Source: Cytophagales bacterium (GTDB lineage Bacteria > Bacteroidota > Bacteroidia > Cytophagales > Cyclobacteriaceae). Taken from it: a stretch of 35,458 nt of DNA. The stretch is taken from contig JAKSBZ010000273.1 in NCBI GenBank assembly GCA_022360875.1, positions 1-35,458 on the forward strand. Direction: 5' to 3'. Made by a program: the position numbers and the translations under genes. A model generated the notes under the pieces. That model searched no databases, was not told the origin of the DNA, and was given only the letters and a program-made list of their open reading frames with translations. Below are positions 22,158 to 30,505 of this stretch, piece by piece (positions within the stretch are counted from its first letter, which is position 1; each line of letters opens with the position of its first letter).

Positions 22158-23057
22158 TCAGGGACGAACGGCCTTCGCCTGGGGCGAAAAACCTAAAAAC
22201 AGGGGCGAATATTTTTTTGAGACCGGCAAAACCTTTTCGACGTGTTTAAGCTGAAGCATCAGCTTTTTACCCTCATTCCTCAAGAATTCAATTTTCCGCC
22301 GGTTTACCATAAACGAGCGGTGACATCGGAAAACAGTGCTTCCTTCCACCATTGATTCCACGCTTTTCATCGTGTTCCGAAGCATTTCGCGCCGCACATC
22401 ATTTCCCGACAAGTAATAAACTGAGACATAATTATCCGCCGCCTCCAAATACAGAACATCAGCGGACTGCATCGAAAATTTCACCTTACCGCTTTCATCC
22501 CTAAAAGCCAGCATTGAATTTCCAGACGGCTTTTTCATCTGCTTTTTCAATTCGCCAATTTCCGCTTTCTGATTTTTATAATAAATCAAAAATAAACTAA
22601 ACGCGTAAGGCAGCATAATGCCGAGAAATGTGTATCGGGTAGAAAAAATAAAGTCGTTTAAAAAATTCCCCAACGGGTTCCCGTACATAAAAATATAGAC
22701 CAAGCTGATTAGGGAAATTTCTATCAGAACCCAAACTGCGTAAGAAATGAGGCTGAAAGAATCCTGCCGCAGCCACTTTCTTAGCGGAAACTGGGTGAAT
22801 AGCAAAACGCCCGCCACTACAAAACCATAACTGGACAGACGAACAAACTCCACCAAACCCGAATCGGAATGCCAGCGCCCGATGTTCCAGGGTTTGAAAA
22901 TATTCACAAAAAAAACACTGAAAACCAACACAGTGCAAATCATCAGACGGCGATCATTATTAGCGTCAAGCCAACTAATTCTCTTTCTCAAAAAATGCAA
23001 TTTCAAAACGGTAAGATTCTTTTGACCAAGTATAGAACTTCGCCCCGATCTTTTCAA
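22158..23057 (-). CDS. membrane-anchored LytTR DNA-binding regulator
   Basis: A protein of up to 299 residues. The N-terminal half has four hydrophobic spans (around LMICTVLVFSVFFVNIF, YGFVVAGVLLFTQF, WVLIEISLISLVYIFMYG and TFLGIMLPYAFSLFLIYY). A short coiled linker leads to a C-terminal LytTR domain (about 195-290) with DVLYLEAADNYVSVYYLSGN, FRCHRSFMVNRRKIEFL and LPVSKKYSPLF. Such proteins bind DNA without a receiver domain and sense through the membrane part. The start is uncertain: 23057 is a TTG just after a stop codon, and other in-frame TTG codons or the ATG at about 22940 are possible. No kinase lies next to it. Confidence 0.85.
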   Translation of the reverse strand: MKRSGRSSILGQKNLTVLKLHFLRKRISWLDANNDRRLMICTVLVFSVFFVNIFKPWNIGRWHSDSGLVEFVRLSSYGFVVAGVLLFTQFPLRKWLRQDSFSLISYAVWVLIEISLISLVYIFMYGNPLGNFLNDFIFSTRYTFLGIMLPYAFSLFLIYYKNQKAEIGELKKQMKKPSGNSMLAFRDESGKVKFSMQSADVLYLEAADNYVSVYYLSGNDVRREMLRNTMKSVESMVEGSTVFRCHRSFMVNRRKIEFLRNEGKKLMLQLKHVEKVLPVSKKYSPLFLGFSPQAKAVRP

Positions 23058-23255
23058 ACAAAATCATGTGATTTTTAAAGCCCATTTCAAAGAAATTAAC
23101 TTCTGCCTCTTCTTTCTCTATGCACAAATACAAAAAACGACATATCCCCAGAGCAACCTACAAATTAAAAAACGCTCTTTCTTTTATACTTAAGCGCACA
23201 TACCACCAAATTGCAACTATCGAATTCTTTAATCATATTATTTTAAGCCAGCTAC

Positions 23256-24068
23256 TCAAGAAACCGACAGTTCCTTGTTCGGAGATTGCTCAAACTCCAC
23301 CTCATTCAGTATTAATCCCGATGCGGGCGCTATAACGCTGATCATTTCGCCGGTTTCTCCTTTCAGCGCCGTTTCCAGTTCCTCCAGCGTAAGCGCGCCG
23401 CACCCAAGATCGAAAAGAGCGCCTACCATCAGCCGGATTTGATTGCGCAGAAAACCGCTCGCCTTCACCCGGAACAAATAGCTTTCTTCAGGAAAAAAAC
23501 TTGCTTGATAGAGTTCATTCGGCACAATTTCGCATTCATCAATAGTGCGCACCAGCTGGGTCATTCCATTCGGCTTTTTGCAAAACCGAAGAAAATTATG
23601 GGTTCCTTCATAAAGCTTGGCACCCTTTTTCATCAGCCCGATATCCAGCGGTTCACGCACATAGGTCATAAACGGCGCGCTGAAAGGATGAGGCTTTTCA
23701 CCGAAAGAAAACAGATATACGTACTCCTTCTGCTTGGAATGCTGAATAATGTTGAAATCCGGGTCTTTGATTTCATAAAGCTCCAGCGCTCTCAAATCCT
23801 GAGGCAAATTATAGTTGAAAGCCTTCAGCGTTTCCGCCTCGTCAATCGGCTCGCGCATAAAGAGCTCAAAAGCCGCATGGTTAGCCGACACCATGGCATC
23901 CGTACGGCTGGCGCCCAGAATTTTAAAGGGCTTTTTCTCAAAAATATAGCGAAAGGTCTTCTCTATCATCTCCTGCAGCGTTTTCACGTTGGGCTGCTTC
24001 TGCCAGCCGTGAAAACGAAACCCCAGATATTGCACCCTTACCAGATAGGTATAGTATTTCCTGTTCAT
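23256..24068 (-). CDS. TruA-like tRNA pseudouridine synthase
   Basis: A 270-residue protein of the TruA family, which makes pseudouridine at positions 38-40 of the tRNA anticodon arm. The catalytic Asp is in SRTDAMVSA, where the classic enzyme has GRTDxGVHA. Other family blocks are YLGFRFHGWQKQPN, YVYLFSFGEKPHPFSA, YEGTHNFLRFCKK and FLRNQIRLMVGALFDLG. The replaced residues around the catalytic Asp suggest the divergent, second TruA type of Bacteroidota, whose exact target is uncertain. The ATG at 24068 is preceded by TAATTTCG, a one-mismatch -7 box nine bases upstream. It is divergent from the biotin operon. Confidence 0.85.
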   Translation of the reverse strand: MNRKYYTYLVRVQYLGFRFHGWQKQPNVKTLQEMIEKTFRYIFEKKPFKILGASRTDAMVSANHAAFELFMREPIDEAETLKAFNYNLPQDLRALELYEIKDPDFNIIQHSKQKEYVYLFSFGEKPHPFSAPFMTYVREPLDIGLMKKGAKLYEGTHNFLRFCKKPNGMTQLVRTIDECEIVPNELYQASFFPEESYLFRVKASGFLRNQIRLMVGALFDLGCGALTLEELETALKGETGEMISVIAPASGLILNEVEFEQSPNKELSVS

Positions 24069-24132
24069 AGGACGCGAAATTAGTAATTTTCATAGAAAAA
24101 AAGCCCGCCGAACCCGATCCCTGCCGCTTTTT

Positions 24133-24163
24133 TTTGATTTGAGAAGGAATTCCGGCACCTTTG
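24133..24163 (+). promoter_or_regulatory. promoter of the biotin operon
   Basis: TTTG (24133-24136) and CACCTTTG (24156-24163, one mismatch to TAnnTTTG) are 19 nt apart, the usual spacing. The transcript would start about 22 nt before the bioF ATG. No BirA operator-like dyad was recognised. Confidence 0.5.
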
Positions 24164-24189
24164 GGAAGAAATCACCAAACCGCAGGGCA

Positions 24190-25398
24190 ATGATTCCTGA
24201 ACATCTAAACGAATGGCAAGCCGAACTTAACCGGCTTGATGCTTCCGGTTCGCTTCGAAGACTCCGCACAATTCAGACAGACGGTAGCAAAACGCTTGTC
24301 AATGGCCGGCCCATGCTGAATCTTTGTTCCAACGACTACCTGGGCTTTGCTCAGGATCGGGAACTGCAGCAAAAGTTTTTCGAAAACTGCAGCGAATCCA
24401 ACGCGCTGAGCCATTTCGGTATGGGAGCGTCTTCGTCGCGGCTGCTGTGCGGCAACCACCCGCCCTACCAAGAACTGGAAGACGACATCGAACAAGCCTA
24501 CGGAAAACCCGCCCTCTTTTTCAACAGCGGCTATCACGCCAATCTGGGCATCCTTCCCGTTCTTGCTCAAAAAGGCGATTTGATTCTGTCCGACAAACTC
24601 AACCACGCCAGCATCACCGACGGCCTTCGGCTCTCGCAAGCAGACTTTCTGCGCTACCGGCACCTGGACTACGAGCATTTGGAAAAACTGCTGAGGAAAA
24701 AGCGCTCCCAATACAAGCGGGTTTTTATAGTTACGGAGTCTGTTTTCAGCATGGACGGCGACGCAGCGAATCTGCCGTCATTATGTAAAACAGCAAAAGT
24801 GTACGGTGCGTTTCTTTACGTCGACGAAGCCCACAGCATCGGCGTTCGCGGCGAGCGCGGACTTGGCCTTGCCGAAGAACAGGGCGTGCTCAATGATATT
24901 GACTTGCTCGTCGCGCCGTTCGGTAAAGCCATGGCCTCGCAGGGCGCTTTTGCCGTCTGCCACAAAACAATCAAAGACTATCTGATCAACCACATGCGCC
25001 CGTTCATTTTCACTACTGCCCTGCCGCCTGTCACCGTTAGCTGGAACCGTTTCATATTCCGGCACATGCTGCAGGCAAAAGAAAAACGGGCCGAGCTCAA
25101 TCGTCTTGAGCGCTTCGCCAGAAAATGCCTGAATAAAACTCCGTTTTCCAGCCCTTCGGAAAGCAATATCCTGCCCGTAATAGTTGGAGACAACCAACAA
25201 TGCGTTATATTAGCCGAACACTTGCAGAAGATGGGCTTCCTGGCGCTTCCGGTGCGTCCGCCGACGGTGCCGAAAGGAACAGCGCGCCTGCGGGTTTCGC
25301 TGACTGCGCAGCTCAAAGAAGAAGAGCTGGATTCGTTTTTCAACACTTTACACTCATTGGCTTATGAAAACGGACTGGTTAATCCGTCAGAACAATAA
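24190..25398 (+). CDS. bioF: 8-amino-7-oxononanoate synthase
   Basis: A 402-residue PLP enzyme that condenses pimeloyl-ACP with alanine to give KAPA, the first ring-carbon step in biotin synthesis. Motifs are LNLCSNDYLGFAQD, FFNSGYHANLGILPVLAQKG, DKLNHASITDGLRLS, TESVFSMDGDAANLPSL, YVDEAHSIGVRGERGLG and the PLP-lysine region APFGKAMASQGAFAV. The start is ATG 24190 (MIPEHLNEWQAELNRL); the longer frame opens at a TTG that lies inside the promoter. It overlaps bioG by 35 bases. The gene heads the operon bioF-bioG-bioC-bioD. Confidence 0.95.
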   Translation: MIPEHLNEWQAELNRLDASGSLRRLRTIQTDGSKTLVNGRPMLNLCSNDYLGFAQDRELQQKFFENCSESNALSHFGMGASSSRLLCGNHPPYQELEDDIEQAYGKPALFFNSGYHANLGILPVLAQKGDLILSDKLNHASITDGLRLSQADFLRYRHLDYEHLEKLLRKKRSQYKRVFIVTESVFSMDGDAANLPSLCKTAKVYGAFLYVDEAHSIGVRGERGLGLAEEQGVLNDIDLLVAPFGKAMASQGAFAVCHKTIKDYLINHMRPFIFTTALPPVTVSWNRFIFRHMLQAKEKRAELNRLERFARKCLNKTPFSSPSESNILPVIVGDNQQCVILAEHLQKMGFLALPVRPPTVPKGTARLRVSLTAQLKEEELDSFFNTLHSLAYENGLVNPSEQ

Positions 25399-26047
25399 AT
25401 CACTCCTTGTCTTTTTCAATGGCTGGGGACAAAACGCCAGGCCTTTTGAGCCGTTCAAAGGCGAAGGGCACGACGTATTCATGTTTTGGGACTACCGAAA
25501 CCCGCCTGAATCCTTCAGCTGGCCTGAGGAATTTGACAGCTATGAACGCATCACGCTTGTTGCCTGGTCTATGGGCGCCTGGTTTGCCAATTACTACTTT
25601 TCGCCTTTTGCTGACAAAATACAGCAGAAAATCGCGGTAAACGGAACCCTGCACCCGATTGACGATCAGTTTGGAATTCCTGAAAAAATATTCGCCGGCA
25701 CTTACCTGACTTTGAATGACCAGAATCTGGGAAAGTTCAACAAGCGGATGTTCTACGGTTCAGCCGGTGAAGAACTGTACTCCGATCATTCGCCCAAGCG
25801 GCCGATAGAAGAGGTTAAGGAAGAACTCAAATCCATCGCTGACTTCTGCTCGTCAAACCACGCAGGAGACAATCTTTTTGATTTAGCCTTGATTAGCGAA
25901 CAGGACCGTATTTTTCCTTTTAAAAACCTGAAAACTTTCTGGAAAGACAAAATACAAACGAAAACCATTTCGCAAGCGCATTTCCCGTTTTACCAATGGA
26001 GCGGATGGGATGACCTATTGCAAAGCGTAAACGTATCGGCAGAGTGA
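25364..26047 (+). CDS. bioG: pimeloyl-ACP methyl ester esterase BioG (DUF452)
   Basis: A 227-residue alpha/beta hydrolase. BioG frees pimeloyl-ACP from its methyl ester, ending the disguised fatty-acid route to the pimeloyl moiety. The nucleophile Ser is in LVAWSMGAWFANY, followed by an acid in ISEQDRIFPF and a His in SQAHFPFYQW. The opening LVFFNGWGQNARPF carries the oxyanion region typical of BioG. It starts inside the end of bioF (ATG 25364) and ends 4 bases before bioC. The pairing with bioC confirms the function. Confidence 0.9.
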   Translation: MKTDWLIRQNNKSLLVFFNGWGQNARPFEPFKGEGHDVFMFWDYRNPPESFSWPEEFDSYERITLVAWSMGAWFANYYFSPFADKIQQKIAVNGTLHPIDDQFGIPEKIFAGTYLTLNDQNLGKFNKRMFYGSAGEELYSDHSPKRPIEEVKEELKSIADFCSSNHAGDNLFDLALISEQDRIFPFKNLKTFWKDKIQTKTISQAHFPFYQWSGWDDLLQSVNVSAE

Positions 26048-26051
26048 AGAG

Positions 26052-26807
26052 ATGATGATAAGACAGCAAATCGACAAAGCAATCGTTCAGAAGCGGTTCG
26101 AATCCAGCTTGAACTCATATAATTCGAACGCGCGCCCGCAAAGTCAAATTATCGAGCATTTCTGGCATCTTCTGAAACAGCAATGCTTTCTTTCCGAAAC
26201 AAAAAACGTCCTGGAGATCGGCTGCGGCACAGGAATGCTCAGCCAAAAACTGCTAACGCTCCCAAAACTCGAAACGCTGCACGTAAACGACCTGGTGGAA
26301 AACAGCTTTGTCTGCGACAACGAAAAAATCCAAACATGCTGGGGAGATGCTGAAACGGCTTTGCTGCCTAACGAACTCGACCTCGTCGCTTCTGCCTCCA
26401 CATTCCAATGGTTTGAAGATCTGGACAGCTTTTTCTTAAAAATATCCAGACACCTAAGAGCACAAGGCATGTTCTGTTTCACGACTTTCGGCCCGAAAAA
26501 CTTTCAGGAAATCCGAAAGCTCACTGGAAAAGGACTGCATTATCCGACAATCAGTGAAATACGGCAATTGCTCGGCCGTCATTTTGATCTGATTCACAGT
26601 TCGGAAACGGTTATGTCCAATTTTTTCAAGCACCCGAAACACGTGTTGCGTCACATCCGGAATACAGGAGTAAACGGAACTGCCGAGTCCAAATGGACCC
26701 CGGGCAAACTCAAACATTTTTGTCAGACGTACGAAAATCTATTCCTTACCAATCAGGGAGTTTCTCTGACTTTTCATCCGTATTTTTTCATTGCCAAAAA
26801 AAAATGA
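26052..26807 (+). CDS. bioC: malonyl-ACP O-methyltransferase BioC
   Basis: A 251-residue SAM-dependent methyltransferase that methylates malonyl-ACP so that fatty-acid enzymes can extend it to a pimeloyl ester. The N-terminal helix pattern DKAIVQKRFESSLNSYNSNA is typical of BioC, motif I is VLEIGCGTGMLSQKL, and ASASTFQWFEDLDSF matches the BioC SxxxQW block. FTTFGPKNFQEI follows. Start codons at 26052 and 26055 are both possible. It follows bioG by 4 bases and precedes bioD by one base. Confidence 0.92.
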   Translation: MMIRQQIDKAIVQKRFESSLNSYNSNARPQSQIIEHFWHLLKQQCFLSETKNVLEIGCGTGMLSQKLLTLPKLETLHVNDLVENSFVCDNEKIQTCWGDAETALLPNELDLVASASTFQWFEDLDSFFLKISRHLRAQGMFCFTTFGPKNFQEIRKLTGKGLHYPTISEIRQLLGRHFDLIHSSETVMSNFFKHPKHVLRHIRNTGVNGTAESKWTPGKLKHFCQTYENLFLTNQGVSLTFHPYFFIAKKK

Positions 26808-26808
26808 C

Positions 26809-27516
26809 ATGAACATTCCCCAATCACTCGCCGACAAATGCACTTTTATAACCGCCATTGACACAGACGCCGGAAAAACCTATGCCGTCGGAGCTTTGGC
26901 GCGCTTCCTGAAAGAACAGGGCGTGAATGTAATCACGATGAAGCTTGCCCAAACAGGCTGCGTGGACTATTCGGAAGACATTGAAAAGCACCGGGAACTT
27001 ATGAAAACAGCTTGCTATCCGGAAGACCGCGAAGGGCACACCTGCCCGTACATCTTTCCGTTTCCTGCTTCTCCCCACCTATCTGCACAACTGGCCGAAA
27101 AAACCGTTCGCCCCGAAAAAATTCTGGAGAGTATCCGCATTCTGGCAGAGCGCTACGAACACGTGCTCATCGAAGGCGTTGGCGGACTGGCCGTACCGCT
27201 CACACTTGACTATACCCTTGCCGACTTTCTGCAGGACAATCCATTACGCACTATTCTGGTTTCTTCCGCCAAACTAGGCAGCATCAACCACACGCTTCTA
27301 ACTCTGGAAGCAGCCAAAAACCGCAACATTCCTGTTCAGGGAATTCTGTACAATGAGTACATCGAATCCACAGATTTTATCCGCGAAGACTCAAAAAAAG
27401 TTTTCGCCCATTACCTGAAAAAATTCGGATTCCCGCCAACCGTTTGCAGCCTGCCAGCAGAAGAAAGCAGAGAAAAAACTGACTACATGCCCTTATTAAA
27501 TAAGTGCTGGAAGTAA
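26809..27516 (+). CDS. bioD: dethiobiotin synthetase
   Basis: A 235-residue ATP-dependent carboxylase that closes the ureido ring of DAPA to form dethiobiotin. The P-loop reads FITAIDTDAGKT, where the usual family form is TGTDTGVGKT; the Lys and Thr are kept. Other family blocks are KLAQTGC, CPYIFPFPASPHLSAQ and VLIEGVGGLAVPLT. It starts with ATG 26809, one base after the bioC stop; a TTG-started frame 18 bases earlier is unlikely. It ends the operon; bioA and bioB are not present in the window. A weak hairpin (27522-27557) follows without a U run. Confidence 0.9.
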   Translation: MNIPQSLADKCTFITAIDTDAGKTYAVGALARFLKEQGVNVITMKLAQTGCVDYSEDIEKHRELMKTACYPEDREGHTCPYIFPFPASPHLSAQLAEKTVRPEKILESIRILAERYEHVLIEGVGGLAVPLTLDYTLADFLQDNPLRTILVSSAKLGSINHTLLTLEAAKNRNIPVQGILYNEYIESTDFIREDSKKVFAHYLKKFGFPPTVCSLPAEESREKTDYMPLLNKCWK

Positions 27517-27630
27517 TTTAACTCATGCCGTTACTCAGCTAAATCGCTGGCTATGAGACAAAACAGAAAATAACAAAAAAGCACGAAATACTTAAAACAA
27601 GCTGCTTTTACACACTCAAAGCATCCATCC

Positions 27631-28152
27631 ATGATTTCAGAAGCGAATAAATACCAAAACCTCAGCGAATACATCATCTACCTGTACAAAACAGAAGCCC
27701 TTATCCGCTCTTTCAATTTCGATGTAAACGAGCTGGACCAGTACATGATCAGCCATTTGCCTGTAGACAGTAAAGAAAAGCAAAAGCATCGTGCTTGGTA
27801 CCTAGAACTTGCCGAACAAATGAAACGGGAAGGAATCGAAAAGGAAGGGCACTTAGAAATTGCTCAGAAGGCTGCTCAAGAGCTGATGGATTTGCATATG
27901 GAGCTTTTAGGAACAAACGAAGAGTACAGAACTGTATTCAGCGGCGTTCGTCCGCACATCAGAAAATTCGTGGAACTGAACAAAGGAACGCAAACCGATC
28001 CCGTGCAAATAGCACTTACTGCGGTTTTTGGATTTCTTCTTTTGAGGCTAAACGGGAAAAAAGTGTCGGAAGATGACAAAAAAAGCCTTGATGCTTTTGG
28101 TGATATGCTGTCTTATCTGAGCAGCCAGCTTCAAACAAAAAAAAACGCATAA
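27631..28152 (+). CDS. DUF4924-like cytoplasmic protein
   Basis: A 173-residue all-helical protein. The opening ISEANKYQNLSEYIIYLYKT, then EALIRSFNFDVNELDQYMI, fits the DUF4924 family found in Bacteroidota, whose function is unknown. The middle is charged and probably coiled (KEKQKHRAWYLELAEQMKRE). The C-terminal helix IALTAVFGFLLLRLNGKKVS is amphipathic and not a true membrane span. It lies 114 nt after bioD on the same strand and could be cotranscribed, but biotin-related work is not implied. The ferredoxin-like gene converges on it with 11 bases between. Confidence 0.7.
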   Translation: MISEANKYQNLSEYIIYLYKTEALIRSFNFDVNELDQYMISHLPVDSKEKQKHRAWYLELAEQMKREGIEKEGHLEIAQKAAQELMDLHMELLGTNEEYRTVFSGVRPHIRKFVELNKGTQTDPVQIALTAVFGFLLLRLNGKKVSEDDKKSLDAFGDMLSYLSSQLQTKKNA

Positions 28153-28163
28153 GCAGAAGCGCT

Positions 28164-28454
28164 TTACGCCCGGCCGTCAGGTTTTCTTTCCAGCGAATCT
28201 TTAATCTTTCCGATCAGCCGCCGGGCCAGCTCTTCATCGGCTTTGCCGTACCATTTTCTTTCAGGCTCCACGCTTATCACCGGTGCGCACTTGCACTGAT
28301 CATTGCACTGGGTTTTCTGAATCCGGACAAAGCCCTTAAGGCCTTCCTTCTTTAGGGCTTTGGCAAAAGGCTTCAGAAAATTCTCCTTTTTCTTTTTGCA
28401 TTTGCTTCCCTGGCATACGTAAACCGTCCACTCTTTGTCTTCTAATTCAATCAC
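28164..28454 (-). CDS. thioredoxin-like 2Fe-2S ferredoxin
   Basis: A 96-residue electron carrier of the thioredoxin-fold 2Fe-2S family. The cluster ligands are likely Cys14 and Cys19 (VCQGSKCKKKK) and Cys50 and Cys54 (TQCNDQCKCAP), giving C-x4-C and C-x3-C. The core YVCQGSKC...GLKGFVRIQKTQCNDQCKCAPVI fits the family, and PERKWYGKADEEL is the usual Y-pattern block near the C-terminus. The frame can only start with a GTG at 28454. No partner oxidoreductase is adjacent; the polysaccharide genes upstream are unrelated. The function is therefore only general electron transfer. Confidence 0.85.
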   Translation of the reverse strand: MIELEDKEWTVYVCQGSKCKKKKENFLKPFAKALKKEGLKGFVRIQKTQCNDQCKCAPVISVEPERKWYGKADEELARRLIGKIKDSLERKPDGRA

Positions 28455-28587
28455 TGCTATCTGATTTTATAAAATCCTGAAAAAACCGAACAGAAATTTG
28501 ATTCGCTATCAGTTGATTTTAACTCTCAACAGCTGACCAAACAAAAAAGTTAAGGACTTCTTCAATAATGGTTTTCCATTCAAACAG

Positions 28588-29724
28588 CTAAGACGCTTTT
28601 CGAAAAGCCCGGGCAATCTTATGAAGAATTGCCTTGCGAATAGGACGCACTTCCTTGATATCCACCCACCAAGAAAATAATATGTAAATAAACAACAAAG
28701 TCAGCAGCGCCTGGTGGATGTCTATGCTGTCCAGCCAATAAAGAGTAGAGGCCATGACAAGCCCCTGTATAGAGAGCAGGATAAAAGAAACCTGCTTGTG
28801 GTTGAATCCCTGCGCCAGCAGATAATGATGCACATGGTTCTTGTCTGGCCTAAACGGCGACTTTCCTTTTCGGATTCTGAACATAAAAACCCGCAGCGTG
28901 TCAAAAAGCGGCAAACAAAACAGCACAAAACCGACTATCGGCGCATTATGCACGAAGCCTTCCTCATTGTAATGCGATTCATTGAACTGAATAAAGTGCA
29001 CAAGCTGCGCGGCGATTGTAAACCCGATGATCAGCGAGCCCGTATCGCCCATAAATATTCTTTTTTTCCCGGAAAAATTATACCGCAGGAAAGCCACCAA
29101 ACTGGCAAATACCGAAAAACTCAAAGCCGCAAAAAAATACTGTTCAACTAGTACGTTCCAGATTCCTGTCACCAGTCCGAACAACGCGCCAAGACTGCCC
29201 GCCAACCCGTCCACTCCGTCAATCAGATTGTATGCATTAACTACCGTCAGAAAGGTAAGCAAAGTAAAAAGCACCGAAAGAGCATAAGGAATTTCATTGA
29301 CACCGAACAAACCGAAAAAGCTGCCTATGCGAATATCGCAGAGAAAAATGAAAAGCAATGACGCACACAGCTGCGCAATAATTTTTTTCGCCGGAGACAA
29401 AAGCAGAATATCGTCCTTCAGTCCAAAAAAGAAAAGAATAAGCAAAGAAGCAATAAGCACAGAAAGACGTGTTCCTTCATGCGGAAAGCAAACAAGCAAC
29501 GAAACACTGATGCCGATAAAAAGCCCGATTCCTCCCATATGCGGGATGTTCTTCGAATGGGCGCTTCTGCCGTTGGGCCGGGCTTTCAGGTCCAGCAGTT
29601 TAGTCACCTTTAGAATAACAGGAATAGACAAATATGTTAGCGAAAAAGCCATTGCTATCGACAAGAAAAGCTGATAGACGCTCTTTTCGGCAGAAATCAA
29701 AGAAAACAAATTATCTAACCACAT
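28588..29724 (-). CDS. undecaprenyl-phosphate sugar-1-phosphate transferase (WecA/MraY type)
   Basis: A 378-residue inner-membrane enzyme with about 10-11 spans. It moves a sugar-1-phosphate (probably GlcNAc-1-P) from UDP-sugar to undecaprenyl phosphate, starting a polysaccharide chain. Catalytic motifs are GLKDDILLLSP, the Mg-binding NAYNLIDGVDGLAG, FMGDTGSLIIGF and the HVHH of DKNHVHHYLLAQGF. The sequence is closer to WecA/TagO than to MraY, since no mur gene is near. It lies 43 nt after the GT2 gene and ends the wcaF-GT2-wecA-like unit on the minus strand. The exact sugar cannot be told. Confidence 0.9.
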   Translation of the reverse strand: MWLDNLFSLISAEKSVYQLFLSIAMAFSLTYLSIPVILKVTKLLDLKARPNGRSAHSKNIPHMGGIGLFIGISVSLLVCFPHEGTRLSVLIASLLILFFFGLKDDILLLSPAKKIIAQLCASLLFIFLCDIRIGSFFGLFGVNEIPYALSVLFTLLTFLTVVNAYNLIDGVDGLAGSLGALFGLVTGIWNVLVEQYFFAALSFSVFASLVAFLRYNFSGKKRIFMGDTGSLIIGFTIAAQLVHFIQFNESHYNEEGFVHNAPIVGFVLFCLPLFDTLRVFMFRIRKGKSPFRPDKNHVHHYLLAQGFNHKQVSFILLSIQGLVMASTLYWLDSIDIHQALLTLLFIYILFSWWVDIKEVRPIRKAILHKIARAFRKAS

Positions 29725-29767
29725 CCTGCTTCATGTTTATGGCTGAACTGCGCGTTCAACCTTAAAG

Positions 29768-30505
29768 TCACGCCCATTGCAGCAGCTTGCGCATGGGCTT
29801 AAATAATCTAAAAAAAAGAAAAGGCTTCAGGCCGTTTACTTTCCAGGCCCTGGCATCCATTGCATTAGCGCGCAGGCGAACTAACAGGGATTCGTTGCTC
29901 AGTCCCCCCATCTGCATTTTCACCAGCACTCTAGGCAAATAGCAAACAGACACTTTTCTTTTCACCAGCATCCGAAGCATGAATTCGTAATCGGCCGCTG
30001 TCCCAAAATCCGTACGGTACAGCGAACTCTCCTCCTTAAGCACCGAACGCTTAATATAAAATGTCGGATGGGGCGGCATCCAGCCTCTTCGGAATTTCTC
30101 AATCGAGAAATCACCCGACATCCAGTTTCTCACTACTTTATCCCCCTGCACATACTGAAGATCCGCATACACGCTGTCTGTGCCCTCATTTTCAATCTTT
30201 TTCACCAAATCCCCAACGACCTCCGAATCCGCCAGCCAATCGTCGGCATGCAGCAAGCCAATCAAATCGCCCGTTGCCAGATTGATCCCTTTGTTGACCG
30301 CATCGTATAAACCGCGGTCTTTCTCGGAAACAATGCAATTGATACGACTCCGGTACGGCTCAAGCAATTCCAGCGTCATGTCTTCCGAACCGCCGTCAAT
30401 TACCAAATATTCAATGTCCCGGTGAGTCTGATTCACAACCGATCGCACCGTTCTTTCGATCGTTGCCTCCGAATTATAACAAACCGTAATGATCGATACT
30501 TTCAT
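29768..30505 (-). CDS. GT2 family glycosyltransferase
   Basis: A 245-residue cytoplasmic glycosyltransferase with the GT-A fold. VSIITVCYNSEATIERTVRS opens the nucleotide-sugar domain; IEYLVIDGGSEDMT follows, and LIGLLHADDWLADSEV contains the metal-binding DxD-like part. RRGWMPPHPTFYIKRSV and TAADYEFMLRMLV form the acceptor region typical of WcaA-like transferases. Donor and acceptor are unknown. Its ATG overlaps the stop codon of the upstream acetyltransferase gene by four bases (ATGA), showing coupled translation, and it precedes the initiating transferase. Confidence 0.92.
   Translation of the reverse strand: MKVSIITVCYNSEATIERTVRSVVNQTHRDIEYLVIDGGSEDMTLELLEPYRSRINCIVSEKDRGLYDAVNKGINLATGDLIGLLHADDWLADSEVVGDLVKKIENEGTDSVYADLQYVQGDKVVRNWMSGDFSIEKFRRGWMPPHPTFYIKRSVLKEESSLYRTDFGTAADYEFMLRMLVKRKVSVCYLPRVLVKMQMGGLSNESLLVRLRANAMDARAWKVNGLKPFLFFRLFKPMRKLLQWA

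Noticed and set aside
24096-24135. AAAAAAAGC/GCTTTTTTT dyad before bioF as an attenuator
   Set aside because: Only two GC pairs with a loop of over 20 nt, and the T run is partly the -33 element of the likely promoter.
24069-24189. Riboswitch or BirA operator in front of the biotin operon
   Set aside because: The region is only about 120 nt, and no conserved aptamer or clear long dyad was recognised.
27522-27557. CTCATGCC/GGCTATGAG hairpin after bioD, first read as a tRNA-like or terminator structure
   Set aside because: It has a bulge, no U run, and no anticodon or T-arm pattern.
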